Shown here: piece after piece, positions 8,084-15,398 of the stretch
Position numbering within the stretch: the first letter of the stretch is position 1
Layout: each line of letters begins with the position of its first letter
Source of the DNA: Aequorivita soesokkakensis
GTDB taxonomy: Bacteria; Bacteroidota; Bacteroidia; Flavobacteriales; Flavobacteriaceae
Reading direction: 5' to 3'
Length of the DNA stretch: 51,344 nt
Assembly (NCBI RefSeq): GCF_001641085.1
Contig: NZ_LXIE01000048.1
Coordinates: forward strand, 1 to 51,344
Made by a program: the position numbers and the translations under genes
Notes under the pieces: generated by a model
Database searches by the model: none
What the model was told of the DNA's origin: nothing
The model's input: the letters and a program-made list of their open reading frames with translations, nothing else

Positions 8084-9556
8084 TTATCTACTATAATTCG
8101 GCGCTTCCTTTGTAATGGTGACATCATGCGGATGGCTCTCAGCAATACCGGAAAAAGTAATTTTCACAAACTTGCCGTTCTCTTTCAAAGTTGCAATATC
8201 TTTTGCGCCGCAATAACCCATTCCTGCTCTCAAGCCGCCAATAAATTGTGTCATGCTCTCTACCAAATCTCCTTTATATGGCACTCGGCCAACAATTCCT
8301 TCGGGAACCAGCTTTTTAATATCATCCTCTACATCCTGAAAATAGCGGTCCTTACTGCCTTGCTTCATAGCCTCCACAGAACCCATACCGCGATAGGATT
8401 TAAATTTTCTACCTTCATAAATAATGGTTTCTCCTGGTGATTCCTTCGTTCCCGCCAACAACGAACCGAGCATTACACAATCTGCTCCTGCTGCAATGGC
8501 TTTCGGAATATCACCTGTATAACGAATTCCTCCATCTGCAATCACCGGAACACCACTGCCTTTTATAGCCGCTGCAACTTCCAGCACGGCCGAAAACTGT
8601 GGAAAACCTACTCCTGCAACCACTCTTGTAGTACAAATTGAACCTGGTCCAATTCCAACTTTTACGGCATCTGCTCCAGCTTCAACCAAATATTTTGCGG
8701 CATCTGCAGTGGCTATATTCCCAACAATAACATCCAATTCTGGAAATTTATGTTTTACTTGCTTTAAAACCTCAACCACTCCTTTTGTATGTCCGTGGGC
8801 GGTGTCGATAATTACCGCATCAATCTGTGCATTCACCAAAGCTTCTGCCCTTTCCACAGCATCAGCAGTTACGCCAAGTGCGGCAGCAACGCGAAGTCTT
8901 CCGTATTTGTCCTTATTGGCAATGGGTTTTTGGGTGAGTTTAGTAATATCCCTAAACGTAATAAGGCCAAGAAGTTTTCCATCATCGCTAACTACGGGGA
9001 GTTTTTCAATTTTGTTCTGCTGAAGAATTATCTCCGCTTGTTTTAAGGAAGTTCCCTGAGCAACGGTCACTAAATTTTCTGAAGTCATAACTTCCTTTAG
9101 CGGACGTTTCAAATCTTTCTCAAAACGAAGGTCTCGATTGGTAACTATTCCAACCAATTTTCCTGCATCATCAGTTATCGGTATTCCACCAATACTGTAT
9201 TCGCGCATTGTTTTTTGGGCATCGCCAACCGTGTTTTCCCGTTTTAAAGTTACCGGGTCAATGATCATCCCGCTTTCGGCGCGTTTCACTTTCCGTACCT
9301 CAGCAGCTTGGTCTTCAATGCTCATATTTTTATGAAGCACCCCGATGCCACCCTCGCGGGCAATGGCAATGGCCATAGCACTTTCAGTAACGGTATCCAT
9401 TGCTGCGGAAACAATAGGTACATTCAATGTAATGTTTCGGGAAAATTTGGTAGCGATGGAAACTTCGCGCGGTAAAACCTCAGAATAAGCGGGTACTAAA
9501 AGTACATCGTCATAAGTAAGGCCTTCTCCAAGAATTTTGTTATCGTGTGCGGTCAT
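8084..9556 (-). CDS. guaB: inosine-5'-monophosphate dehydrogenase
   Basis: A 490-residue enzyme that oxidises IMP to XMP with NAD+, the committed step of GMP synthesis in the cytosol. The start at 9554-9556 gives [20 protein letters not shown], the usual N-terminus; a longer reading adds seven residues. Residues 1-90 and 210-490 form the TIM barrel, and two CBS domains lie at about 95-205. The active-site loop [11 protein letters not shown] places the catalytic cysteine at about residue 308, and the mobile flap [10 protein letters not shown] follows near 405. Length is normal. A -7 promoter word lies about 50 bp upstream and a terminator follows. Confidence 0.97.
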   Translation of the reverse strand: MTAHDNKILGEGLTYDDVLLVPAYSEVLPREVSIATKFSRNITLNVPIVSAAMDTVTESAMAIAIAREGGIGVLHKNMSIEDQAAEVRKVKRAESGMIIDPVTLKRENTVGDAQKTMREYSIGGIPITDDAGKLVGIVTNRDLRFEKDLKRPLKEVMTSENLVTVAQGTSLKQAEIILQQNKIEKLPVVSDDGKLLGLITFRDITKLTQKPIANKDKYGRLRVAAALGVTADAVERAEALVNAQIDAVIIDTAHGHTKGVVEVLKQVKHKFPELDVIVGNIATADAAKYLVEAGADAVKVGIGPGSICTTRVVAGVGFPQFSAVLEVAAAIKGSGVPVIADGGIRYTGDIPKAIAAGADCVMLGSLLAGTKESPGETIIYEGRKFKSYRGMGSVEAMKQGSKDRYFQDVEDDIKKLVPEGIVGRVPYKGDLVESMTQFIGGLRAGMGYCGAKDIATLKENGKFVKITFSGIAESHPHDVTITKEAPNYSR

Positions 9557-9607
9557 TGCAATTAAATTAACTTTCAAGAGCGAAAGTGGTTATGGATTAA
9601 TTGCGTG

Positions 9608-9615
9608 CAAATGTA
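9608..9615 (-). promoter_or_regulatory. guaB promoter, -7 box
   Basis: On the minus strand this reads TACATTTG, a perfect TAnnTTTG box, 51 bp before the guaB ATG. A clear -33 TTG is not present. Confidence 0.5.
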
Positions 9616-9630
9616 AGTTAAATTAAGTAA

Positions 9631-10077
9631 TTAATTTAAATTTCTTTTTGTAAATCCGTAAGGAATATACAAAGGCCCATCATCATAAAAACTTATGTAC
9701 AGTAAGATTGGTTCTTTCAAGCCTTCATAAGTAACTTCATAAATATCCACCAAAGCACTTCCCATCATACCGTTTTCACTTTTGTAAGGACAGCAACTTC
9801 CACGACGATGGAAAGTAAGTTCTTCCCCATTGGGTCCTGCTAAAGATGCAATATATCTTCTTTGATTCTGAACACTTTTCTCACCTACCATAACGGGATT
9901 CTCTCCGGTAAGTGCATATTTTTTATTGGGCGCGGGTTTAGTTATATCCAAAAACGGCTCATGGCTGGAGGAGCTTTCAGTAGGGTTTGTGGAAGAACTT
10001 AAAACCACGGGTTGTTTGGCACCGCAAGAAGTTAAAAAACTAATAGAAATTAATGCAATAAAGAAATATTTCATCAT
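9631..10077 (-). CDS. lipoprotein of unknown function
   Basis: A 148-residue lipoprotein. MMKYFFIALISISFLTSC has a lipobox (LTSC), so Cys18 is the likely lipidated residue. A serine-rich linker follows, then a conserved-looking core with HRRGSCCPYKSENGMMG. I recall similar flavobacterial lipoproteins carrying the misleading name 2-dehydro-3-deoxyphosphooctonate aldolase; nothing here resembles that TIM-barrel enzyme. It is the last gene of a three-gene minus-strand group with the heme-binding-domain protein and the nucleotidase, and lies 23 bp from its neighbour. Confidence 0.7.
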   Translation of the reverse strand: MMKYFFIALISISFLTSCGAKQPVVLSSSTNPTESSSSHEPFLDITKPAPNKKYALTGENPVMVGEKSVQNQRRYIASLAGPNGEELTFHRRGSCCPYKSENGMMGSALVDIYEVTYEGLKEPILLYISFYDDGPLYIPYGFTKRNLN

Positions 10078-10100
10078 AAACAGATTTTTAGAGGTTACAC

Positions 10101-10580
10101 TTATTTTGAAGAAACCTCCAATTGGTGTTTATACTGAAGTCTGGCCAAACCAGCCCATTGAAGCAATAGTTTTTTATCGTTTTCCGAAAGATTGCCGTGA
10201 ATAATTGTATATGATTGTAAGGGCATTTCGTCTTTCTCTACCATTTCAACCAATTCTTCCAGTTTGTGTTCTTTCTTTTTAATGGAATAGCTGCTCCAAT
10301 CTGATACATTGAAATGTTTTTTTCCGTGCTCAATATGATCTGCCAACCAAAGTGAGAAAGGCGCTACTTCAGAATACCATGAATATTGGGTTTGATTGCT
10401 GTGGCAATCGTAGCAATTTTGTTTTAAAATTGTGGCTACTTCAGCAGAGGGTTTAGTTTCAGCCTCAAAAGTGGCCACACTTTTATACCCTTCACTATTT
10501 TTTTCAGGACGAATAAATTGAATTGCTATTAAAGCAATCAGCGCCAGAACAAGAACGATTTTTATAATTTTTTTCACCAT
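10101..10580 (-). CDS. heme-binding-domain (cytochrome c-like) membrane-anchored protein
   Basis: A 159-residue protein with one N-terminal membrane segment (IIKIVLVLALIALIAIQFI) that anchors it facing the periplasm. The motif CYDCHSN near residue 57 is a CxxCH covalent heme site. Downstream residues (YSWYSEVAPFSLWLADHIEHG) match the small heme-binding domain family common in Bacteroidota as I remember it. It probably carries one c-type heme and could transfer electrons or sense redox state; the partner is unknown. Its ATG shares one base with the stop of the upstream nucleotidase (TAATG), so the two are coupled. Confidence 0.8.
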   Translation of the reverse strand: MVKKIIKIVLVLALIALIAIQFIRPEKNSEGYKSVATFEAETKPSAEVATILKQNCYDCHSNQTQYSWYSEVAPFSLWLADHIEHGKKHFNVSDWSSYSIKKKEHKLEELVEMVEKDEMPLQSYTIIHGNLSENDKKLLLQWAGLARLQYKHQLEVSSK

Positions 10581-12121
10581 TATTTTTTTAACGAATTTAA
10601 ATAAAAAATGATTGCTTTTCGAATATCTGCGGCAGTTTCGGTTTCTTTTGGTGTGTAAATTTCCACAATGTCTTTATTTTCAGGAGTTAAAAAAGGGATA
10701 TCCAATCCTTTAAGCAGAAAGTCACTTATGGCGATCGTGTATGTTTTCTTTTCAGAAATTGGTTTTCCTTGGATTAACCAGTCCCCATTTGACGCTTCAG
10801 AAATATTATCGCGCTGCAAATAAGCGCCCGTGCCCTTTTTTTCTTGTCCGTAATCTAATATCTCCTTTAAAAGATTCCCTTTCAAATCTACCTTTAGCAC
10901 ACTTCCGCCAAAAGGCAAAACACGAAAAACATCTTTAGGCGTAATGGGGCCCGAAAGCATATCGTCCACTCTGATGGATCCGCCGTTTACTATTGCGGCA
11001 TCCACTTTATTCTGATAGGAAAAAGCCATGGATTTGGTAATAATTTCACCAAGATTGGTCTGTATACTTCGGCTAGCGCTGTCCGTTCCGTCCAAAGGGA
11101 TGGATGGATTGTAAATCACCTCATTCGGATTATCCACAACTTCCTTCAACTTCTCATCCAGCATATCGTTCCATTTTGAAACGATTCTTTCCACCTTGGC
11201 GTTTGAGGGTGTTTTTTCATCCACAAAAACAAGTTGTGAGTGAAGGTTATAATATTTCGTTTTTGGATTGAAAAGAATGGTATGCACATACACACTCTTG
11301 GCATTGGCGTCTGCTTTTGCAATCGTGGTTTTACCAACGTTAACTAACATTGCATTGTGTTCGTGACCGCCCATAATTAAAGGAATGGACTGCATAAGGC
11401 GCGCCAATTCCCTATCTTCTTCAATACTTACATGGGTAAGGCCGAACACCAAATCAGTCTTTTCGGTAGCTAATTTATAAGCTCTAAATGCTTCTTTATA
11501 AATATCGCCATAATAAACATACTCTTTAGGGTTCGAAGGCAGGGTCACGCTAACTACGCCAAATTTCATTTCGTTGCCGTTTGGATCAATGGCTTTGAAA
11601 GTTGCGAAATCTGAAATCGGCACTTTTGTAAATTCAAGCTTGGTTGAAAAAGGTTCTATTCCGTCTTCGGTTACATGGCGCACGTTTGCCGACGTCCATT
11701 TAAAAGTTGATTCGTCCAGTCTTTTTTGCAAATCTTCTTCGCTTAAATCCAACTCATGGTTTCCGAAAGTCACCAAATCAAAATCCATAGCGTTCATAAC
11801 ATCCACCATTTGTTTTCCGTTCAATCGTTCGCCATCAACTTTTAAAGTGCCCAGCAGCGAAGGATTCAAAAAATCTCCGGCCATAAACAGATAGGTATTC
11901 GGAAACTGCTTTTTAATAGAATCCCGAATATGGGCTACTCGCGCCATTCCACCGTATTCACCGCCGTTTAGCGGAGCAATTTCATATACATCGTTTACCT
12001 GTACAAATTTTAAAGTAACGAGTCCATTGCCTTTAATTACACCTTCAGTGTTTGGTTCTAAAATTGAACAGCTACTAACAAATAAACCCAGCCCAATAAG
12101 AAATAGTAAAATTCTTTTCAT
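10580..12121 (-). CDS. 5'-nucleotidase/metallophosphatase lipoprotein
   Basis: A 513-residue UshA-like protein. MKRILLFLIGLGLFVSSC has a lipobox ending at Cys18, so it is membrane-anchored outside the cytoplasm. The calcineurin-like metallophosphatase domain covers about residues 35-290, with GDFLNPS, GNHELD and GGHEHN as metal-site motifs. The nucleotidase C-terminal domain covers about 320-505, with NGGSIR and FGGSVL. The first metal motif reads NDVYE where UshA has D-x-H, so one metal ligand is replaced by tyrosine. It probably removes phosphate from nucleotides or related esters in the periplasm. A single-base stop/start overlap couples it to the heme-domain gene. Confidence 0.87.
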   Translation of the reverse strand: MKRILLFLIGLGLFVSSCSILEPNTEGVIKGNGLVTLKFVQVNDVYEIAPLNGGEYGGMARVAHIRDSIKKQFPNTYLFMAGDFLNPSLLGTLKVDGERLNGKQMVDVMNAMDFDLVTFGNHELDLSEEDLQKRLDESTFKWTSANVRHVTEDGIEPFSTKLEFTKVPISDFATFKAIDPNGNEMKFGVVSVTLPSNPKEYVYYGDIYKEAFRAYKLATEKTDLVFGLTHVSIEEDRELARLMQSIPLIMGGHEHNAMLVNVGKTTIAKADANAKSVYVHTILFNPKTKYYNLHSQLVFVDEKTPSNAKVERIVSKWNDMLDEKLKEVVDNPNEVIYNPSIPLDGTDSASRSIQTNLGEIITKSMAFSYQNKVDAAIVNGGSIRVDDMLSGPITPKDVFRVLPFGGSVLKVDLKGNLLKEILDYGQEKKGTGAYLQRDNISEASNGDWLIQGKPISEKKTYTIAISDFLLKGLDIPFLTPENKDIVEIYTPKETETAADIRKAIIFYLNSLKK

Positions 12122-12208
12122 CTTTATTTAATATTTTAATAAAAAGGAAAATGGAATGCCCAAAATATTTATTTTCCTAATTTAAAAATTATTACAAGGC
12201 ATTTCATC

Positions 12209-13072
12209 TTAATGATATTTAGTGAAAATCTTTGTTGCTTCGTTGTGCGCGCTTTCAAAAGACATTGGGTTAATGTTGCTCGAAACCTTTTCAGCCGTAA
12301 AATAGCTGAGCATTTTTTCGGTGGGCATATTCCCCGTCAATTCGTCTTTTGCCATCGGGCAACCTCCAAAACCTTGAATGGCTCCATCAAATCTTCGGCA
12401 ACCGGCTTTAAAGGCGGCATCCACTTTTTCGTGCCAAGCATTTGGAGTGGTGTGCAAATGCGCACCAAATTCTATGTGGGGATATTTGGGTATTAAATTA
12501 CTAAATAAATATGAAATAATATCTGGCGTTGAAGAGCCTACGGTATCACTCAACGAAAGAATCCGTACGCCCATAGCCGAAAGTTTCTCTGTCCACTCGC
12601 CCACGATCTCAACATTCCACGGGTCGCCATAAGGATTTCCGAAGCCCATAGAGAGATAGGCAACCACTTCTTTATTGTTTTTATGGGCAAGATTTAATAT
12701 ATCTTCAAGTATAACCAACGATTCAGCAATGGTCTTGTGCGTGTTCCGCATTTGGAAGTTTTCCGAAATGGAAAAAGGATATCCCAAATAATCAATTTCT
12801 GCATGTTTCACGGCATCTTCCGCGCCGCGAAGGTTTGCTATTATAGCGAGCAACTTACTTTGTGTAGCTGAAAGGTCCAATTTTGAAAGCACTTCTGCCG
12901 TGTCCTGCATTTGGGGGATTGCCTTTGGTGAAACAAAACTTCCAAAATCAATGGTATCAAAACCACAGCGCAAAAGTGATTGAATATACTTCACTTTTTG
13001 CTCTGTGGGAATCCAGGCTTTGATGCCTTGCATGGCATCGCGCGGACATTCTATAATTTTTACTTGCTGCAT
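12209..13072 (-). CDS. hydroxymethylglutaryl-CoA lyase
   Basis: A 287-residue enzyme of the HMGL-like TIM-barrel family. It splits 3-hydroxy-3-methylglutaryl-CoA to acetoacetate and acetyl-CoA, the last step of leucine breakdown. The signature loop GFGGCPMAKDELTGN carries the active-site Cys at residue 238; AHLHTT supplies the metal-binding histidines; the N-terminus has ECPRDAMQG where typical lyases have E-V-G-PRDG. Length is close to the usual 300. A leucine dehydrogenase gene elsewhere in this window fits the same pathway. A -7 promoter word lies only 5 bp before the ATG, so the mRNA may be leaderless. Confidence 0.9.
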   Translation of the reverse strand: MQQVKIIECPRDAMQGIKAWIPTEQKVKYIQSLLRCGFDTIDFGSFVSPKAIPQMQDTAEVLSKLDLSATQSKLLAIIANLRGAEDAVKHAEIDYLGYPFSISENFQMRNTHKTIAESLVILEDILNLAHKNNKEVVAYLSMGFGNPYGDPWNVEIVGEWTEKLSAMGVRILSLSDTVGSSTPDIISYLFSNLIPKYPHIEFGAHLHTTPNAWHEKVDAAFKAGCRRFDGAIQGFGGCPMAKDELTGNMPTEKMLSYFTAEKVSSNINPMSFESAHNEATKIFTKYH

Positions 13073-13077
13073 TGCTT

Positions 13078-13085
13078 CAAAGATA
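13078..13085 (-). promoter_or_regulatory. -7 box directly before HMG-CoA lyase
   Basis: Minus strand reads TATCTTTG (TAnnTTTG), ending 5 bp before the ATG at 13072. Transcription would start at or next to the start codon. Confidence 0.4.
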
Positions 13086-13088
13086 GCA

Positions 13089-13108
13089 ATTCCTGCGAAG
13101 GCAGGAAT
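13089..13108. repeat. short palindromic repeat (ATTCCTGC-type)
   Basis: ATTCCTGC and GCAGGAAT are perfect 8-bp complements with loop GAAG. This word is, as I recall, a dispersed palindromic repeat found between genes in many bacteria. Here it sits in the promoter region of the HMG-CoA lyase gene, just upstream of the -7 box. Confidence 0.55.
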
Positions 13109-13336
13109 CTTTCGATTTTAAAAAACGCTAAATTAGAAATACAAAAATATTTGAAGGGGGTTTTCTTTTTAGCACTCGCCCCAAAACCCCAAAAACAACA
13201 ATCCAATTTTTTCAAGAGTAAGAGATGTGTGCAAAAAAAAGGGGGAAATCCCCCAGCAAAAACAGGGTTTTTCCTCTTGACTTGTATTTGAAAAGTTCTG
13301 AAATTAGTGATAGTATTAATTTTAAATTTTTTAATT

Positions 13337-13815
13337 ATGCCATTTACAAATTTAAACAACACGCACTTAACAGGAGAGGAACAGGCAACCATAACAGAAG
13401 CCATTAACACCTTGAGGACCCTAACCCAGCCCATTGCAGTAAACCTGACCCCAGAAGAGCGCCAACGTTACGGCAGCTTAACGAGCTAAACAAAGGCATC
13501 GTTAACAAAGCAAAAAGCTTTAACAACGCCCAGCCCGCACTTAGCAGCCCAGACGTGGACTGGACAGAGTTTAATGATGACTATACCATGCGCGCTTTTA
13601 TAGAAAACAGCCTGCAGTCCCTCTACGGTATTATTAAAGACCTAGAAAGCAGCAAGATTCTTTTTGATTTTGACAATTATACCGCTGCCAATGCAGATTA
13701 TGCCTACACTATGTATAAATTGAAAAGTGGCGAAACTGGTTACCAAACAAAATATGACGAAATGAAACAGTTTTATTCCCGAACCACTGGGCCAGAAACC
13801 CCATCAGAAACATAA
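13337..13815 (+). pseudogene. frameshifted small conserved protein
   Basis: Two adjoining open frames are one gene split by a one-base deletion. The first, from the ATG at 13337, reads MPFTNLNNTHLTGEEQA to a stop at 13487-13489. The second, shifted by one base, runs from about 13484 (ELNKGIVNKAKSFNN, then SSPDVDWTEFN) to the stop at 13813-13815. Restoring one base in the run near 13478-13483 (for example a third A) gives one uninterrupted protein of about 159 residues. I recall intact relatives of this soluble protein in Bacteroidota, of unknown function. There is no slippery heptamer for programmed frameshifting. It is either a real pseudogene or a sequencing error. Confidence 0.75.
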
Positions 13816-13843
13816 ACAAACACTTATTTATTTGCTTGCTAAG

Positions 13844-13883
13844 AGCCTTGCCGCCTATTTTTTTTGGTTGCAAGGCTTTTTTA
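13844..13883 (+). terminator. terminator after the frameshifted gene
   Basis: AGCCTTGC at 13844-13851 pairs with GCAAGGCT at 13870-13877 and is followed by a run of six T. Confidence 0.75.
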
Positions 13884-13900
13884 GTGTGCAGAAACCATCC

Positions 13901-14200
13901 CGTTAGGGTTCAAGATATATACGTTAGGGTTGGTAAACCTATATTTTAGGGTCTAGGACCCGAACGTTGGGGTTGGCGGACGTATATTTTAGGGTTCAGG
14001 ACCCTAACGTTGGGGTTGGTGAACGTATATTTTAGGGTTCAGGACCCTAACGTTGGGGTGGTGGACGTATATTTTAGGGTTCAGGACCAGAACGTTGGGG
14101 TTGGTGGACGTATATTTTAGGGTTCAGGATCCTAACGTTGGGGTGGTGGACGTATATTTTAGGGTTCAGGACCCTAACGTTGGGGTGGTGGACGTATATG
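13901..14200 (+). repeat. TTAGGGTT tandem repeat array A
   Basis: The 462 bp between 13815 and 14278 hold no gene but a tandem array. Five units of 42-43 bp start at 13981, 14024, 14066, 14109 and 14151, with a sixth partial start at 14193; more divergent copies precede them from 13901. Each unit contains TTAGGGTTCAGGACCCTAA, which folds into a hairpin (TTAGGGT/ACCCTAA), then CGTTGGGGT and a CGTATATTTT segment. It stops at a promoter-like segment that also ends array B at 32341. Units are adjacent, with no unique spacers, so this is not a CRISPR array. Confidence 0.9.
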
Positions 14201-14206
14201 GAAGGG

Positions 14207-14214
14207 TAATTTTG
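14207..14214 (+). promoter_or_regulatory. promoter of cassette A, -7 box
   Basis: TAATTTTG fits TAnnTTTG. The surrounding GACGTATATGGAAGGG and TGTATATT recur almost unchanged at array B (box at 32335). A TTGG about 23 bp upstream could be the -33 element. It lies 47 bp before the cassette boundary GTT at 14262. Confidence 0.5.
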
Positions 14215-14262
14215 TATATTAGCAGGGACATGTGAAATAAACTGCATGTTGATATATACTAG

Positions 14263-14759
14263 TTGTACTGCATTTGAATGAAACAAATTCTAATTATAAT
14301 TTTTATCTTTTTTATAATTACATCTTGCAAAAGAGATTTAATTAAGGACGGAATTCTGATGGCGGAAAGAGAAGCTCCAATCGGATTTAACCACTTACGT
14401 GTTTTCCGAGATAGCACTTTCGAATTTGAATATAAAAGTTTTCCAAATAGCAAATTGCATACTGGAAAAATCAGAATAAAAAATGATACAATTATTTTCA
14501 AATATGATGATTCAATCCCAGCTTTCGGTGATAAAGCAATTATTGACGGAAAAAAATTAATTTACACAAATGGAAATTATAACGAAATACTCGAAATTTG
14601 GCTTGACAGTATATCGGACTAAAAAAACGCTTTACAACAATGTATAACCGCAATTACGGCGGATTCGACTACGTCCGAATCCACTCGGAATTGCTAACGT
14701 CAGTTATAAACCGAAAATTAATTAACTTTAAAACCGTAACTGACGGTTATACGAGACCG
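14263..14759 (+). mobile_element. gene cassette A (integron-like)
   Basis: One lipoprotein gene bounded on the left by GTTGTAC (14262-14268) and on the right by an attC-like site whose R'' box TTACAAC (14632-14638) is the reverse complement of that boundary in 6 of 7 bases. In integrons the first bases of a cassette come from the R' end of its own attC, so this complementarity is expected of a cassette. No attC-like element lies to its left, only the repeat array and promoter. An inference; no integrase is in the window. Confidence 0.65.
14278..14622 (+). CDS. small lipoprotein, cassette gene
   Basis: A 114-residue predicted lipoprotein. MKQILIIIFIFFIITSC carries a lipobox with Cys17. The rest is a compact, beta-rich domain (FEFEYKSFPNSKLHTGKIRI) with a final EIWLDSISD. 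I do not recognise the family. It is the only gene of an integron-like cassette, begins 10 bp after the cassette boundary and ends 10 bp before the attC-like site. It looks more AT-rich than the core genes around it. Expression is probably from the TAATTTTG promoter at the end of the repeat array. Confidence 0.8.
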   Translation: MKQILIIIFIFFIITSCKRDLIKDGILMAEREAPIGFNHLRVFRDSTFEFEYKSFPNSKLHTGKIRIKNDTIIFKYDDSIPAFGDKAIIDGKKLIYTNGNYNEILEIWLDSISD

Positions 14760-14765
14760 TTCTTC
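14632..14765 (+). other. attC-like recombination site A
   Basis: 134 bp. R'' TTACAAC (14632-14638), spacer AAT, L'' GTATAACCGCAATTAC (14642-14657); then L' GTAACTGACGGTTATAC (14736-14752), spacer GAGACC, R' GTTCTTC (14759-14765). L'' and L' pair except for one extra base in L' and one A/C mismatch that becomes G-T on the bottom strand. The centre has a hairpin GGATTCG/CGAATCC. Extra-helical bases, an asymmetric spacer and better folding of the bottom strand are known attC features. Confidence 0.7.
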
Positions 14766-14783
14766 AAAAAAAAGAGCATCTTT

Positions 14784-15398
14784 TTAAGGAACCAAAATAA
14801 AAATAGCTATCCCCACAAAAACAACTATCTGCAACCACTTTAAAACAGTTCCCATACTTTTCCATTTCAAAAGCAAAGTTGAAATTTGACCCGCTGCCAA
14901 AGCGATACTGCTAAAAGTTAGAAAGGAAATTACCATAAAAGTTATTCCCAAAATATAAAACTGGGCAACTGTATTCCCTTCTTTATCCCAAAGAAAACCA
15001 GGGAAAAACGCCAAAAAGAAAATCATCACTTTTGGGTTTACCAAATTCATGATAACGCCAGTTTTAAAAAGTTGTGCGTATGATTTTTTTGGCGCATTTT
15101 CAGCCAACGCAATATGCTCGTCACTGTTATAAACTTTATAAGCCAAATAAAGCAAATAGCAAGCTCCCAAAACTTTTATACCGTAGAAAATTTCTTCCGA
15201 GGCGGTAATAATTGCAGAAACGCCAAAAGCTAAAAGCGTGGTGTGAACAATGCAACCGCTAATCAATCCAGCAGTTGTGGCGATGCCGCTTTTGGTACCA
15301 TTTACCAAAGATTGAGTAAGCACATAAATATTGTCCGGTCCCGGAGAAATGGCTAAAGCAAGAGTTGCAATTGAAAATGAAATTAGGGTTTCAATCAT
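14784..15398 (-). CDS. LysE-family amino-acid exporter
   Basis: A 204-residue inner-membrane protein with about six membrane spans. The N-terminus [20 protein letters not shown] contains the family motif (SPGPD, residues about 19-23), and [20 protein letters not shown] in the middle is the second conserved segment. LysE/RhtB proteins export amino acids such as lysine, homoserine or threonine by proton exchange; substrate cannot be told. Its ATG overlaps the pyrD stop by 4 bp (ATGA), so the two are co-transcribed. It ends 19 bp from the attC-like site of cassette A. Confidence 0.92.
   Translation of the reverse strand: MIETLISFSIATLALAISPGPDNIYVLTQSLVNGTKSGIATTAGLISGCIVHTTLLAFGVSAIITASEEIFYGIKVLGACYLLYLAYKVYNSDEHIALAENAPKKSYAQLFKTGVIMNLVNPKVMIFFLAFFPGFLWDKEGNTVAQFYILGITFMVISFLTFSSIALAAGQISTLLLKWKSMGTVLKWLQIVVFVGIAIFILVP

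Noticed and set aside
13060-13434. A 124-residue minus-strand open frame over the HMG-CoA lyase start
   Set aside because: It overlaps two better genes and is rich in improbable low-complexity residues from A/T and G runs.
13478-13489. Programmed frameshift in the split gene
   Set aside because: There is no slippery heptamer or downstream pseudoknot; a simple missing base is more likely.
13901-14200. CRISPR array
   Set aside because: The 42-43-bp units are directly adjacent and vary by point changes; there are no unique spacers and no cas genes.
14053-14286. Short open frames on both strands inside array A
   Set aside because: They only translate the tandem repeat, have no start context and no relatives I know.
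14640-14843. A 67-residue open frame after the cassette lipoprotein
   Set aside because: It runs through the attC-like element and into the end of the LysE gene; the folded DNA element explains the sequence better.
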